A DNA stretch of 64,000 bases from Ceratorhiza oryzae-sativae (Eukaryota; Basidiomycota; Agaricomycetes; Cantharellales; Ceratobasidiaceae). The DNA lies in NCBI GenBank assembly GCA_030998015.1, contig JARWMV010000244.1, positions 310,001-374,000 on the forward strand, written 5' to 3'. Position 1 is the stretch's first letter, and each line of letters starts with the position of its first letter. The notes beneath the pieces were generated by a model. The model worked only from the letters and a program-made list of their open reading frames with translations, searched no databases and had not been told where the DNA came from. Positions 44,935 to 56,544 of this stretch are shown one piece after another. A program made the position numbers and the translations under genes.

Positions 44935-46420
44935 TTGAGCTTGTCATTGCCCAAACTGTTGAACCCACAGCTTTCTACACCTGACCAGTCACCTTGCTCA
45001 TCTCCTACATTGTCCAATCAACACATTCAGAATCTACTCAACACTACAGGTGTCACTGATAACTTTGCAGATTTTACACTTAACCCAGCTGCCTTTGAGG
45101 TCCCATTACCTCCTACACCTTCTGACACATCGTCCCTGGATACTGTAGAGCTTGAATTACAAGATCAAGTCCTCTCACTCCAGTTAGGCTCTACCAAATA
45201 CCATTTTGCAAGCCATCAGTTCAATCTCTACAAACAACTTCTAGAAGTGCATACATGCACTGAGGTCCAACAATTACCCTACAAGGACTGTTTATATCTA
45301 CTAGCCTTTACCCAGCTTGGCCTTCCATCACCCACTGAAACTACTGTTGAGCCTTTTACCTTTCCTGCTGTCACTCCTCCTGTGCCTGTTATGTTGACCA
45401 CTATTATTACTGACAAGAACTATTCCATTGCCAAGCTACATGGCCAAGATGACTATCAAGTCTGGTGCATACACATGGAGGACATGTTCCAAGACGTTGA
45501 TGTCTGGGATATCATCAACAGCACTACCACACACCCCACTGAGACTACTGGCTCTGCACAAGCCACTTGGGACAAGAAGAATAAGGCCACACTTGGTGCC
45601 TTATGTTGTTGTGTCAATACTGGACCTATGATCCATGTTGCCCAAGCCAAATGGGTTGCAGACACCTGGAGTATACTCAAAAATCAATACCAATCTTTAG
45701 GCATTGCAGCTATGACTATGCTACAAAATTGTTTTACTTCCCTTTGTATGAATGAGGGTGATGACCTTGAATCCCATATCAAGGAGTTACGAAAAATCTT
45801 CAATGACCTTAATATAGTGCTCCTCACCAAATTGTCAGACTGATTGAGGGAGATCAAGTTCATCCAACAGCTCCTTGTATTGCTGCCCAAATCATGGCAA
45901 ATACTTGTATCCATCATTCCACAGTGTCCTGAAACAGGTGACACTGACGGATCAAGATTATCCATTGATATCCAGTCATGTCTACTTGTGGAATACCATC
46001 ACTGAAAATCTTCACAAAGCAAAAAATCTTTCTTCACTTGTAACCACCAAGTCCTGGGAAACCACTGTAATGCCCAACCACAGCATGCATCTGCCATCAT
46101 TGAAATCATTTGCCACAACTGTGGCATACCTGGCCACAAGAGACCTGAGTGTTGTAAGGCTGGAGGTGGTGCATATAGGGGCAGTAGAGGTGGCAGTACC
46201 CATTGAACGTCCAACCGTGGGTGTGGAACTGGTTGCAGAAACACTGGAGGTTGGAATAATTGTTGCAACAACAATAATGCTAACAACAATGGTAATAATA
46301 ATTAACGCCATGATGAACAGCAGAACGGAAACAATGACAAACATGCAAACTTTGCTTTGTTGTCCAAATTTGCATTTTCCTTTTGATTTACTTGCAGTCC
46401 TCCTGATTTGGCATCTGGCT
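44935..46420 (+). pseudogene. Copia Gag relic
   Basis: An open stretch to 45843 codes a Gag with KLHGQDDYQVWCIHMEDMF and ESHIKELRKIFNDLN, typical of the UBN2/Gag-polypeptide of copia. After a stop at 45841 the frame continues, and a CCHC zinc knuckle CHNCGIPGHKRPEC is present at 46111-46152. CpG decay explains several stops. No intact ATG start is evident. Confidence 0.8.
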
Positions 46421-46599
46421 TGATTCCTAGCTCATCTACAAATGCCCCAACTGTTTCTCCAACTTGAGAACTGATATCCATGCCTGATCTGCCTCCACCT
46501 ACTTTCAAAGATTCTCCCACCTGTGTCCAGCACTACTTTGCCAACAACTTCTGACAATTCTTGTTCAGTCTTCAGAATCTTACTCAATTTGGCATTGGC

Positions 46600-48470
46600 T
46601 TAGACAACTCTTGGATCATTGACTCTGGCGCTTCCTGCCACATGACTAACTGCTGAGAGCACTTAACAAATTTTATTCCAATGTCTGTGTCTATCCAAGG
46701 TGTTGGTGGTATGGCTCCTATTTCTGGTTTTGGCAAAATCACTCTTTTCATGCATGCCCAAGTCCCTTGCATCATTGAAAATTGACCTGTCTACAGTTGC
46801 CCTGATGGTTGTGTATTGTTTACAAATGTTGCTCTAGTTGAAAACTCCCCAGTCAACCTTCTATTGCTATCTGCTTGGACTGATGAGTATCCTAGGCACT
46901 CTATGCACATTACTAGGGATACTATGGCTTTCTTTGATGACTCTGGCTCTGGTTCTTCAACTCTATTTGCTCTAGCCAAGAAGATAGGTGAGCAATGCAC
47001 TGGGAACTCCTGGTATCTTATGGCCACTACAGATCCTGGCCAGCATGCTTATTTAACATGTACTCTTCATGACTGGCATATCATTCTTGTGCATACAGAC
47101 CCCCAGAATATTCTTAGACTCAAAAATAGCAACCTTGCTTGTGGTCTAGAGATTACTAAGACTGATTCCGTTTCTCTGAGCCCGGATTTTGACTGCCTTG
47201 GCTGTGTACAGGGCAAGGCACATGTTCACCCCTTTGGAAATATCTCCATTGAAACCCCTTGCAACATTGCTGACCTGTTCTACTCTGACGTCTGGGGACC
47301 TGCTTCCATTGATTCTATTCAAGGCAATCGCTACTACATTGTATTCATTGATGCTGCCACTTGATTTACTTTCGTACACTTTATGTGTCACAAGAACAAG
47401 GCTGTAGACCAATATATTGCCCTTGCCAACTTCATCCACACTCAGAAGGGTCTAGAGATCAAGCGCATTCATTTTGACAACAGCAAAGAGATGTGTCATG
47501 GCCTAGACCATGACACAGATTTTATTATGATTTTTGTATATTTTATAAAATCTCTCTTTTCATATTTTTGGACAAGTCCTGTTTAATTGGATATATGCAT
47601 AGAATTACTTACATGATCATGTGACCTTGTTGTTGTTTATGTTCTGTTTGTACCTTCTGGAATATTCTGTTACATGGCACCATTCTCACATTGTACAATA
47701 GTTGTCTTGCACCATATGTGTATTTGATATAGCTCATTGTATGAATATATAAGGGAGAGTCTGAGAGCCTTAAGCCTCAGAACTCGACCTCCTGTCGTAT
47801 CCCCTCTACTACCTGTGTGACCTACCAGTCCATAGTCTCTGCCCAGTCCTCTTAAGGACAAGTGCACCTACTCCTACATCCTTGCGTCTTATTGCACCCT
47901 CACTGTGCATCCTACCTTAGACGTTGTCAGTAAAAGCCTCTGGCATTGCTGCCCATAGGCTTGTCATTGCCACTTAGGTGTTTGACATTACTGTTCAGGT
48001 TGTAGCTCTGACAAGATGATTAATAAACACTTACATGAGTTCTGCAACAAGACTGGTACTGAAATCACTACCACTGCTCCCTACTCATCACAACAGAACA
48101 GCACTGCTGAACAGGCACATTGTACCCTTGCTGAACACTCTAGGTCTATGATACATGGTCACTTGAATACTTGAGGCAAGCTCTTTCTATGGCAGGAAGC
48201 TGTGTCTTACACCAATATGATTGCCAATAACATGCCTCACAAGATCCATGGCAAATGGCATATTCCCCAAGTTGAAATGTTCAACAAACCAATTGACATG
48301 TCCTATTTTCAACTTTTTGGCACTACTTGCCAGGTTCTTATACAATCAAAACCCCATTTGAAAATCAAGGCCAAAACACATCATGCCATCTTTACTGGCA
48401 TTGATAGAAACTCTGGAGGTGCTTGGCGCTACCTTGCTTGGCCCAATCAAGCAATTTGCATGTCTTGAAA
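46600..48470 (+). pseudogene. Copia protease-integrase relic, split by a solo LTR
   Basis: The aspartic protease site (WIIDSGASCHM) is at 46610-46640. The integrase zinc-finger-like pre-domain ends in DCLGCVQGKAHVHPF. The core begins LFYSDVWGPASIDSIQGNRY (first catalytic Asp) and reaches IHFDNSKE (second Asp) just before the insertion at 47494. It resumes at 48014 with TTTAPYSSQQNSTAEQAH (third catalytic Glu region). In-frame stops at several places. Confidence 0.85.
47494..48013 (+). mobile_element. 520-bp solo LTR inside the copia integrase
   Basis: Termini TGTCA ... TGACA and a perfect 5-bp target duplication AGATG (47489-47493, 48014-48018). TATATAAGG near 47744 fits an LTR promoter. It still holds several CpGs (near 47784, 47795, 47883, 47921), so it is younger than its host. 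No internal coding region. Confidence 0.9.
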
Positions 48471-48882
48471 CATTTATTTTCCCTGCCACCTCCCCAATCA
48501 AACATCTTTTGATGCTCCAACCCCTATAGCCATTTCTGGCAAACCAGATAGTCTCTCTGAAGACAAATGGGTTCAGGTCTTTGCACCAAGTGAGGGGGAG
48601 ATGGGAACTGGTCCCAACACTCTGAAACACAAGCATACATCCACTCAGCACAAAGACCTGCCCACTCAGGCTTGGGGGGAGTCTTCTATGTTGTTGCAAC
48701 CTGCTGCTACACCTTTAACACCTAGTCCATCAGTAAACACTAGCCCTAGTCATCCTGAACATTCCCATTGACCTGCTCCTGGTCCTTCTGCACCATCCGA
48801 ATCATCTGATTGACTAGTCCCTGGCAACAATCATTGCATTACTTGTACTCAGGCTTGTGCTGGTGCTAAACCAATCAAACAC

Positions 48883-49896
48883 ATGCGCCTTGACAAAAAG
48901 TCCAAACTCAAATGCATACTATGGCTCCGAGCACTCAATGACTTGCACAATTGTACTAGCTTGTTTATACATGACCCTGATGAAGTCTATCTAGTCGACT
49001 TGTCACCCTTTGGCAATTCTCTCTATCACTTGCAGCTACCTAGTCACATACAGGCCTGCTTTCTTGCCCTCAACACTAGTCATGATGACAAACTACCTTG
49101 CTACAACACCTGGGCTGTGAAAGACTTTTCTTTGCTCTCTCAGCCCAATCTAGTTGACTCTGACTTGCCCAAATGGTCCAATGCTCTCAACTCTAGTTGC
49201 CAAAAGGACTGGCTTGCTGCTGTCAACACTGAATTCAATCAGTTAAAGAAGAATAAAGTCTACATGGAAATCAATCACCATAATGTACCTTGCAATGCCC
49301 AAATACTCACTTCTGGCCCAGTACTGAAAATCAAACATGACGCCAATGGAGAAGAAGTCCAACTCAAGGCCCATCTAGTCATTCATGGAAATCAGCAGAT
49401 TGCTGGTCTCACTTATAATGAAACTGCTTCAAATACACCTGATCTTGCATATATTCATATTGTTCTTGCTCTTGTTGCTCATGCCAACTTGGACTGCCAT
49501 GTGGTCAATGTCACTAGTGCATATACTCATGTGCCAATGGATATTCCACTATATGTCAACTTCCCAGAGGGATATGGGAAAGGTGGCCCAACTATTATGC
49601 TCATCACTCAAGCACTCTACAGCTTGCATCAAGCTGGCTATCTCTGGGAACTATTTCACAATGGCAAAATCATTGCTATTGGCTATTGTCCATGCACAAA
49701 GGATGTCTCTATCTTCACTTGCACCAAGAATGGTGTTTTCTCCATCATTATCTGCTACGTCAATGACTTTGTTATCTGCTGTACAGCTGGTCATATCAAA
49801 TCTATCAAGCACAAGATCCTTAACCTATTCAACTGTAAAGATCTAGGCAAAACTTGTTTATTCCTAGGCATTGCTGTCACTTGCAATTGTGCCTGA
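48883..49896 (+). pseudogene. Copia reverse transcriptase relic (RVT_2)
   Basis: A 337-codon open frame with NGEEVQLKAHLVIHGNQQ, ALYSLHQAGYLWELF and the active-site box as CYVNDFVICC, where the second catalytic Asp pair is Asn-Asp. Positions that are Arg in the family read His, Gln, Cys or Leu, as expected from CGN codons losing CpG. Confidence 0.88.
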
Positions 49897-50315
49897 CACA
49901 CTCTGTCACTTACTATGGAATCATACATCAAATACATTGTCAAACTTGCCAATCTTGACAAGGCTGCTCCTGCTGAAACACCTATGTCAAATACTACACC
50001 TATTCTTGAACCTTCAACCAACCAGATTGATTATCCATACACTGGCTTGAATAAGTCTTGCCTCACATGACAAGAAAAGCTTGCACCACTCATTTCTCCT
50101 TGGCTAGCGTAGATATTGACTAGATGTAATAATAGATAATGTACAATAGGCTCTTGCGAATCTATCCGTAAAAAAAAACAAAATTACACAATGGGATTAC
50201 AACGAGTGGCATGCGTTCTGTTTGTGCATGCTTGAGGCAAGACTTTTGCATGTAAATGCAATTTGGCGTTGAAAGCATAAATCCTCCAGAACGGTACACA
50301 TACATTCAGTCTAAC

Positions 50316-50612
50316 CTAGTAATGAGTATTGTCACCCCTTGCATCTTGCAGCTCAGCCACCCTGAGAGGCATCAAATAATACAGATTCTGGATCACAGTG
50401 GCATTGATGCACTCCCACTCCTCCTTCAGTGCCTCCCACAACTTGTCCTCATTGCGTGGACGAACAGCCCATTTTCGCACCTTGCAATCCAAGTAGCTCC
50501 ATACATGGTTGATTATGTTCATATCTGGTGAGTTTGAGGGCCAGGGAAGTACCTTGATGTGTTTTGATTCAAGCCAGTTGGACACCAAGTGCAATCAATG
50601 TTTTGGATTGTT
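50316..50612 (-). pseudogene. Tc1 transposase C-terminal part
   Basis: Minus-strand reading DNNPKH (second catalytic Asp region) then NWLESKHIKVLPWPSNSPDM, HVWSYLDCKVRKWAVRPRNE and a stop at 50316. The third acidic residue of the DDE triad, expected in the SPD.N.IE.VW motif, reads Asn (INHVW). One in-frame stop follows PKH. Confidence 0.85.
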
Positions 50613-50617
50613 GTCAC

Positions 50618-51926
50618 TGTTATGGATCACTAACATTTTCTATTATTTTAGTCTGCTCTGCCAACCTCAAGCAATGCCTCTGTAATTAAATTGTGAAATA
50701 CTTGAATTTGTATGCGCTCTGAATTGTACTATTTTCTGTTTCATTAAATAGTACAAATTTCCCGCTCTCCAACGCATATTTTATTAAGTTTTTACGATAA
50801 GATCTCAGAGAGATACAGAGGTTGCAATATTTCCTCTTATCAGGAGATATTGATTACAACATCGCACCGCTCATATCTCGGCAACCGCTTACGCTATCAA
50901 AGCGATCTTGTGCTCTATCGATAGCCAATCTTCGGCGGTATCTGCTGCCCGAAGATCGTCGTGATCCACCGGATCCTCGCGCCGGAATGGCCCGAAGATC
51001 ATTAGAATCTTACTGGACCATCAATCAAGATCTAATGACTCCAGTGAGTCAGGAGAGCTTCCCAAATTGATCCAGAAGCTTCTCTGACTCACTTTATGAC
51101 TCACTGAGATGTAGCCTCTGTTCATTACATGTATATACTATGATAATATGATCTACAAGCCAATAGCAGGTCTCAGATGCATCAATGCCTTTGATCCACA
51201 CCCTGTCTTTACTCTTTTATCCTATACTGGGCTAGGGTGTACCCCAAGTATAGCAGTACCCTCTTTTGATGATTGCACTGGCATGCATGTATCTATTTGG
51301 CTCTGGAATGCCCTCCTCAGGGTATAAAAGGACCTCCTCTGAGGCCCTTCCAGACCACCTTCCCTTCACTACTTGACCCAGACCAGTTATTGGTTTCTTT
51401 TCTCTTTCTATTTCTCTTGTCTGTGTGTGATTTCTTATATAACTAGTACTGAGGAATAAAGTACCATATTAGTTATATACTGTCTGATTCATTGTATCTT
51501 ATATACAGAAATATATAAGGATACAATATTGCCTGATTGAGCATGACATTAAGTACCAGCTATTAGAGGAAATCTAAGTACCTGTAGCTGAGGAAGTACA
51601 CGCATAAGGCAGCCCTCCATCTATCCTATAAGCTATTGCTTAAAGTCTAGTATTAAGATTAGTATCAGTTAGTCCAAGCGACTAGGGCTGAACTACATTT
51701 AAGATATATAAGGGAACCTGACCATAGTAGTCTTGCTCTTTATACCTATAAATTAGTCAGTTTACACTGTGAAAGATTAAGACTACCTTGAGTGTTACTT
51801 GATTGCATTGCAACTACTTTGAGCCTTCTTACTCTAGTCTAAGAAGTATTGAGTACGATTAGTGTATACTAACATATCTACATTTGCTTAAGCTCTAGAT
51901 ATTCAAGTGTACCCTGACCTGTAACA
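50618..51926 (+). mobile_element. 1.3-kb solo LTR (copy 1) inside the Tc1 transposase
   Basis: Termini TGTTATGG ... CTGTAACA and target duplication GTCAC (50613-50617 and 51927-51931), which also duplicates transposase codons. It has promoter-like GGTATAAAAGG near 51321 and the polyadenylation signal AATAAA near 51454. A CpG-rich core lies at 50861-51000. An inverted second copy is at 54039-55340. No protein is encoded; a 1.3-kb LTR suggests a large Gypsy-type or TRIM/LARD parent. Confidence 0.85.
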
Positions 51927-51931
51927 GTCAC

Positions 51932-52660
51932 ACTGGAAGATGACACTACATGGCTTGAGATTACAGTCCTTCAGAGTCCCCAGAAGGTCCTCCTTCAATA
52001 TCTCTGTGTACATGACAGCATTCATAATGCCTTTGATTCAATGGAGATGGCCTACTCCATTCCATGTTATACACCCCCACACCATCACACTCCCACCTCC
52101 ATGTTTGATGGTTTTTTTGGTATATCAAGGATCATATGCCTGTCCAGGTTGCCTCCAAATATATTCAAGTCCATCAGAGGAGAATACATTGAATTTCGAC
52201 TCATCGGAGAAGATGACCTGGGCCCACATCAAGGTGTCCCAACTTATATGCTTGGCAGACCAGCCATGACAAGCTGATCTTTGCTTATATGTCAGGGAAG
52301 GAACGTGCTGACAACAATGCGCCATAAGCCCTAGCTCTCAAAGATGGCAACAGATTGTGTCAGGGTGGAGGTGAGGGAAGTATTGTTGCTGTAGCTCAGT
52401 GGCATTGCTGTGACGAAGTTTGGACAGCCCAATCAAGGCAAGGCAGTCATCCCTGGCTGTCATTCTGCGTGGACAACCTGTACGAATGGCCTTGGGGTAC
52501 ATTGCATGTGGTTTGAGAAATCATCAATAAACTCAGTTGACAGTAGTATGATCAACACCAACAATGCAAGCAACCATGCTACTCGCAATACCAAGATTCT
52601 TCATCATCAAGATTTGTGACTTTTGGGCATCTGTAGTGAACCGTGCCATGGCTAGTGTTC
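51932..52660 (-). pseudogene. Tc1 transposase N-terminal and middle part
   Basis: The minus strand reads WAQVIFSDESKFNVFSSDG (first catalytic Asp) and WRQPGQAYDP, then in another frame the GG.VMVWG-type region and NLKPCSVIFQ just before the LTR. The helix-turn-helix part near 52.4-52.66 kb is degenerate. Confidence 0.8.
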
Positions 52661-52949
52661 TAGACAAATGTAGGGCAAAGGGATTATAGTGCTTATGAGT
52701 GTGGGAGAACAGAAGAAGAATCAGGTGTATGTGGCCTGCATAAGTCTTGCCTCAAGCATGTGCAAACAGAATGCATGCCACTCCTCGTAATCCCATCATG
52801 TAATTTTGTTTTTTTTTACAGATAGATTTGCAAGAGCCTATTGTACATTATCTATTATTACATCTAGTCAATATCTACGCTAGCTGAGGAGAAATGAGCA
52901 GTGCAAGCTTTTCTTGTCACATGAGGCAAGACTTATTCAAGCCAGTGTA

Positions 52950-53712
52950 TATTACTCAACTCAGCCGCTTGTTCTGGGTTGCTTGCTGCATTTGTCCTGA
53001 CATCTTGTTCCCTGTCAGTGTTTTAGCTTGCCATGCTGGTGCCTTCGGAAATGCACACATCAATGTCATGAAGCGTGTTCATTGCTACCTTGCTACTACT
53101 GCTAAACTTGGCATCACTTATGACAGCTATAAACCTTTCTACAAAGTTGCTTACTTGGATTCCGACTATGCCCAACAGCACCTTCGAAAGTTGATTTCTG
53201 GCTGCATTATTATTCTATCTGGTGCTGCTGTTGCTTGGCTATCGAAGCATCAGTCCTCTGTTGCTCTTTCAACCATGGAGGCCAAAACAGTTGCTTGCCA
53301 TCATACTGCAAAGGAGCTACTAGCTATATGACAATTTCTAGATGATATTGGCATTAAGTACTTGTCTCCCATCGCTTCACCCATTCTATGCAATAACTAA
53401 GCTTCTATTGAGTCTGTGCATAACCCTATGAACAAGATGCATACCAAGCACATTGACACACCATACAACTTTGTCCAAGACAAAATCCACAAACAGACGA
53501 TCACAGTGTTGTTCATTCCATCAAAGGAAAACCTTGCCAACACCCTTACAAAGCCTTTGAACTATAATCAACATTGGTATCTTACCAATTTGTTCCTGGG
53601 TATCCACAAATCTTGCCATGCTGATGTGCAAGGCAAATCTTTTCCTCATGCACTTTTAGCACAGGACCTTGAGTCCTCAGCCAAGTCTCTTGAAGACTTA
53701 CAGCTCAGTTAG
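52950..53712 (+). pseudogene. Copia RNase H relic
   Basis: Resumes after the Tc1 insertion with RLFWVACCICPDILFPVSV, then AHINVMKRVHCYLATTAK, AYLDSDYAQQ, SGAAVAWLSKHQSSVALST and the tail HIDTPYNFVQDKI. In-frame stops at 53329 and 53398. Confidence 0.85.
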
Positions 53713-53718
53713 GGGGAG
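53709..53718 (+). promoter_or_regulatory. Polypurine tract
   Basis: TTAGGGGGAG lies immediately before the 3' LTR, as needed for plus-strand priming. Confidence 0.85.
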
Positions 53719-54010
53719 TGTTGAATGAACCTGTGCTCACATAGATATTATATCAATATTGTTCCTATCTCACTCCATCTGTTGTCCAATATTCCTGTGT
53801 TAACTCCATACATAGATACATTAGTTAGATACACCCATGTATTCTCCTTTGTATTCTCTGTTGTCTGGTATATAACTGAATGAACTTGTCACTTCAAATC
53901 ATCAGCAACATTTACCCCCATTTACTTGTGTGCTTCATTCACTGAGTTCAATTGCTTTAATCACTGTGCTAAGTACAATCAAAGCGTATCCTACTTGGTT
54001 AGCTTCAATA
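53719..54010 (+). repeat. Copia 3' LTR
   Basis: 292 bp. Most differences from the 5' LTR are CG/TG/CA interchanges. Confidence 0.95.
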
Positions 54011-54038
54011 TAATGGAGTGATGAATAGACAAAATATA

Positions 54039-55340
54039 TGTTATGGGTCAGGGTACACTTGAATATCTAGAGCTTAAGCAAATGTAGATGTGTTAGTATA
54101 CACTAATCATACTCAATACTTCTTAGACTAGAGTAAGAAGGCTCAAAGTAGTTGCAATGCAATCAAGTAACACTCAAGGTAGTCTTAATCTTTCACAGTG
54201 TAAACTGACTAATTTATAGGTATAAAGAGCAAGACTACTATGGTCAGGTTCCCTTAGATATCTTGAATGTAGTTCAGCCCTAGTTGCTTGGACTAACTGA
54301 TACTAATCTTAATACTAGAATTAACTGATAGCTTATAGGATAGATGGAGGGCTGCCTAATGCATGTACTTCCTCAGCTACAGGTACTTAGATTTCCTCTA
54401 ATAGCTGGTACTTAATGTCACGCTCAATCAGGCAATATTGTATCCTTATATATCTCTGTATATAAGATACAACAAATCAGAGAGTATATAGCTAATATGG
54501 TGCTTTATTCCTCAGTACTATTTATATAAGAAATCACACACAGACAAGAGAAATAGAAAGAGAAAAGAAACCAATAACCAGTCTGGGTTGAGTAGGAGTG
54601 GGTGGTCTGGAAGGGCCTCAGAGGAGGTCCTTTTATACCCTGAGGATGGCATTCCAGAGCCAAATAGATGCATGCATGCCAGTGCAATCATCAAAAGAGG
54701 GTACTGCTATACTTGGGGTACACCCTAGCCCAGTATAGGATAAAAGAGTAAAGACAGGGTGTGGATCAAAGGCATTGATGCATCTGAGACCTGCTATTGG
54801 CTTGTAGATCATATTATCATAGTATATACATGTAATGAACAGAGGCTACATCTCAGTGAGTCATAAAGTGAGTCAGAGAAGCTTCTGGATCAATTTGGAA
54901 GGCTCTCCTGACTCACTGGAGTCATTAGATCTTGATTGATGGTCCAGTAAGATTCTAATGATCTTCGGGCCATTCCGGCGCGAGGATCCGGTGGATCGCG
55001 ACAATCTTCGGGCAGCAGATACCACCGAAGATTAGCTATCGATAGAGCCTAAGATCGCTTTGATAGCGTAAGCGGTTGCCAAGATATGAGCGGCGCAATG
55101 TTGTAATCAATATCTCCTGATAAGAGGAAATATTGCAACCTCTGTATCTCTCTGAGATCTTATTGTAAAAACTTAATAAAATATGCGTTGGAAAGCGGGA
55201 AATTTGTACTATTCAATGGGGCAGAAAATAGTGCAATTTGGAGTGCATACAAATTCAAGTGATTCACAATTTAATTACAGAGGCATTGCTTGAGGTTGGC
55301 AGAGCAGACTAAAATAATAGACACTTTAAAATGTCACAAC
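54039..55340 (-). mobile_element. 1.3-kb LTR (copy 2), inverted relative to copy 1
   Basis: Starts TGTTATGGGTCAGGGTACAC, the reverse complement of copy 1's end, and matches copy 1 through TTTTATACC (54632), the CpG-rich core (about 54960-55105) and the U3 end near 55320. The outermost about 20 bp differ from copy 1, and I find no target duplication, so the right boundary is uncertain. It lies 28 bp after the copia 3' LTR. Confidence 0.8.
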
Positions 55341-55761
55341 TGATGACTTGTAGACAGCTGGGAGAATCCCTAGAGGGGAATACTAGCTCTCAGAGTAGTG
55401 GAATGGGTGAATAGACAAGGTAAAGCACTCTGGAGACCAGAGACACTTCACAGACTTGCATAAATCCCATTTGGGGCTAATATGACAAGTGATGCATAAG
55501 TACAATCAACACCTAGCACAGTACAAGTGACAGGAAGCAAATATAAGCAAGTATAAGCAAGAATAGGCAAGGACAAGCAAGACAAGCAAGAGCAGGTGAA
55601 AATGAAAGCACATGCACAAGTACATGTGGCAAGAAGCAGGCAAAATCAAGAAAAACAAGGGTGGTATCACAAATTAAATCAATAACATGTTAGGAGCAAG
55701 GCTTGTGACAGGTAGTGCAGTGTGATCAGATTTGATAGCTACTCTTATCTGCATGTTATGA
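55341..55761. other. CpG-poor spacer with short imperfect repeats
   Basis: Around 55540-55600 the unit (A)AGCAAG recurs at about 10-bp spacing. No coding region. Confidence 0.45.
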
Positions 55762-56068
55762 CATCAGGAAAAACCCCCCTGAATTATTATTGTAAATAAC
55801 ATGAAACAACTGCATATAAACCAGTTGCAAGAGTTGCTGTCCCCCCCTTTTGTCATCTATAATAAACTGTGGTGAGGTGTTCATTGTAGGCAATTGCAGT
55901 GAATAAACCAGGATTATAGCTATAGACCCATTTGAAATTCCCCCAAAACATCTCCATAGTGCCTCCCAGCAGACATGCAGGTTTATAAAGGATGGATTTC
56001 ACAAATTTCCAGAAATTTGCTAGAATTTGTGAAATCCTGATTTATAAAAAATACATTTTTTCCTGATG
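55762..56068 (+). mobile_element. MITE with CATCAGGAAAAA termini, copy 1
   Basis: 307 bp. Starts CATCAGGAAAAACCCCCCT and ends TTTTTTCCTGATG. Flanking dinucleotides GA on both sides suggest a 2-bp target duplication. Inside, near one end, is a hairpin GGATTTCACAAATT ... AATTTGTGAAATCC (about 55992-56037). Related to 58325-58714 in opposite orientation. Confidence 0.75.
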
Positions 56069-56544
56069 GAGTGCTTCAAACATGAAACAATCATTTGTGC
56101 ACTCTAACATTACTGCTACATTGCCAATCATTTGCTAGGAGAGAGATTGTGGCACTTCTGTTCCACTCCTATCCAACACCAACAAGAGAGTCACTTTGTG
56201 AGCAATACTTGTTGTGGGACAGTTAAATACACAATGTTTTCAAAGTGTTGTAATCTGGTATTATTCTGGCCAACTGCCCAATCCTATCCATCAAAATAAA
56301 TACCTACATATGGCCTTGAACATATTGAAACTGCTTTGCAATGACTGTGATGCAGGCAATTATTGTTGGCACCCAAATCATTATGGTTGCTCTCAATTCA
56401 TTTTCAAGTTCTGCAGTCCATTTCCTTTGATTTCAAGTAGGCCTGGGAAATTTATGTACATTTTCAGGGTTGTCAGTCTCACAACCTGTTGCAATTAGGT
56501 TGCAATGCATTGTAATAATCCAGCCTTTTTGCTGATGTACCAGT
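56069..56544. other. CpG-poor spacer
   Basis: A 94-codon plus-strand frame (56214-56498) has no domain. Probably decayed repeat sequence. Confidence 0.35.

Larger units (their letters stand above)
50040..52947 (-). mobile_element. Tc1/mariner DNA transposon inserted in the copia RT
   Basis: Terminal inverted repeats of about 205 bp start CACTGGCTTGAATAAGTC on both sides, with TA target duplications at 50038-50039 and 52948-52949. Each TIR also contains the inverted internal repeat TTGAGGCAAGAC near 50231 and 52750. The transposase lies on the minus strand and is split by a 1.3-kb LTR. The insertion disrupts copia between the RT and RNase H. Confidence 0.88.
44622..54010 (+). mobile_element. 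Ty1/copia LTR retrotransposon, complete but inactive, carrying nested insertions
   Basis: Bounded by 292-bp LTRs (44622-44913 and 53719-54010) with termini TGTTGAA ... TTCAATA and an exact 5-bp target duplication TAATG (44617-44621 and 54011-54015). The order Gag, protease, integrase, reverse transcriptase, RNase H defines Ty1/copia. Removing the 520-bp solo LTR (47494-48013) and the Tc1 element (50040-52947) leaves about 5.9 kb, a normal size for copia. All frames contain stops, many from CGA to TGA or CAA/CAG-type changes, and key Arg codons read His, Cys or Gln. The YVDD box reads YVND. It cannot be autonomous now. Confidence 0.95.

Noticed and set aside
44622..54010. RIP as the cause of retrotransposon decay
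   Set aside because: RIP mainly converts CpA to TpA. Here the losses are at CpG, giving TpG and CpA, and CpA is abundant.
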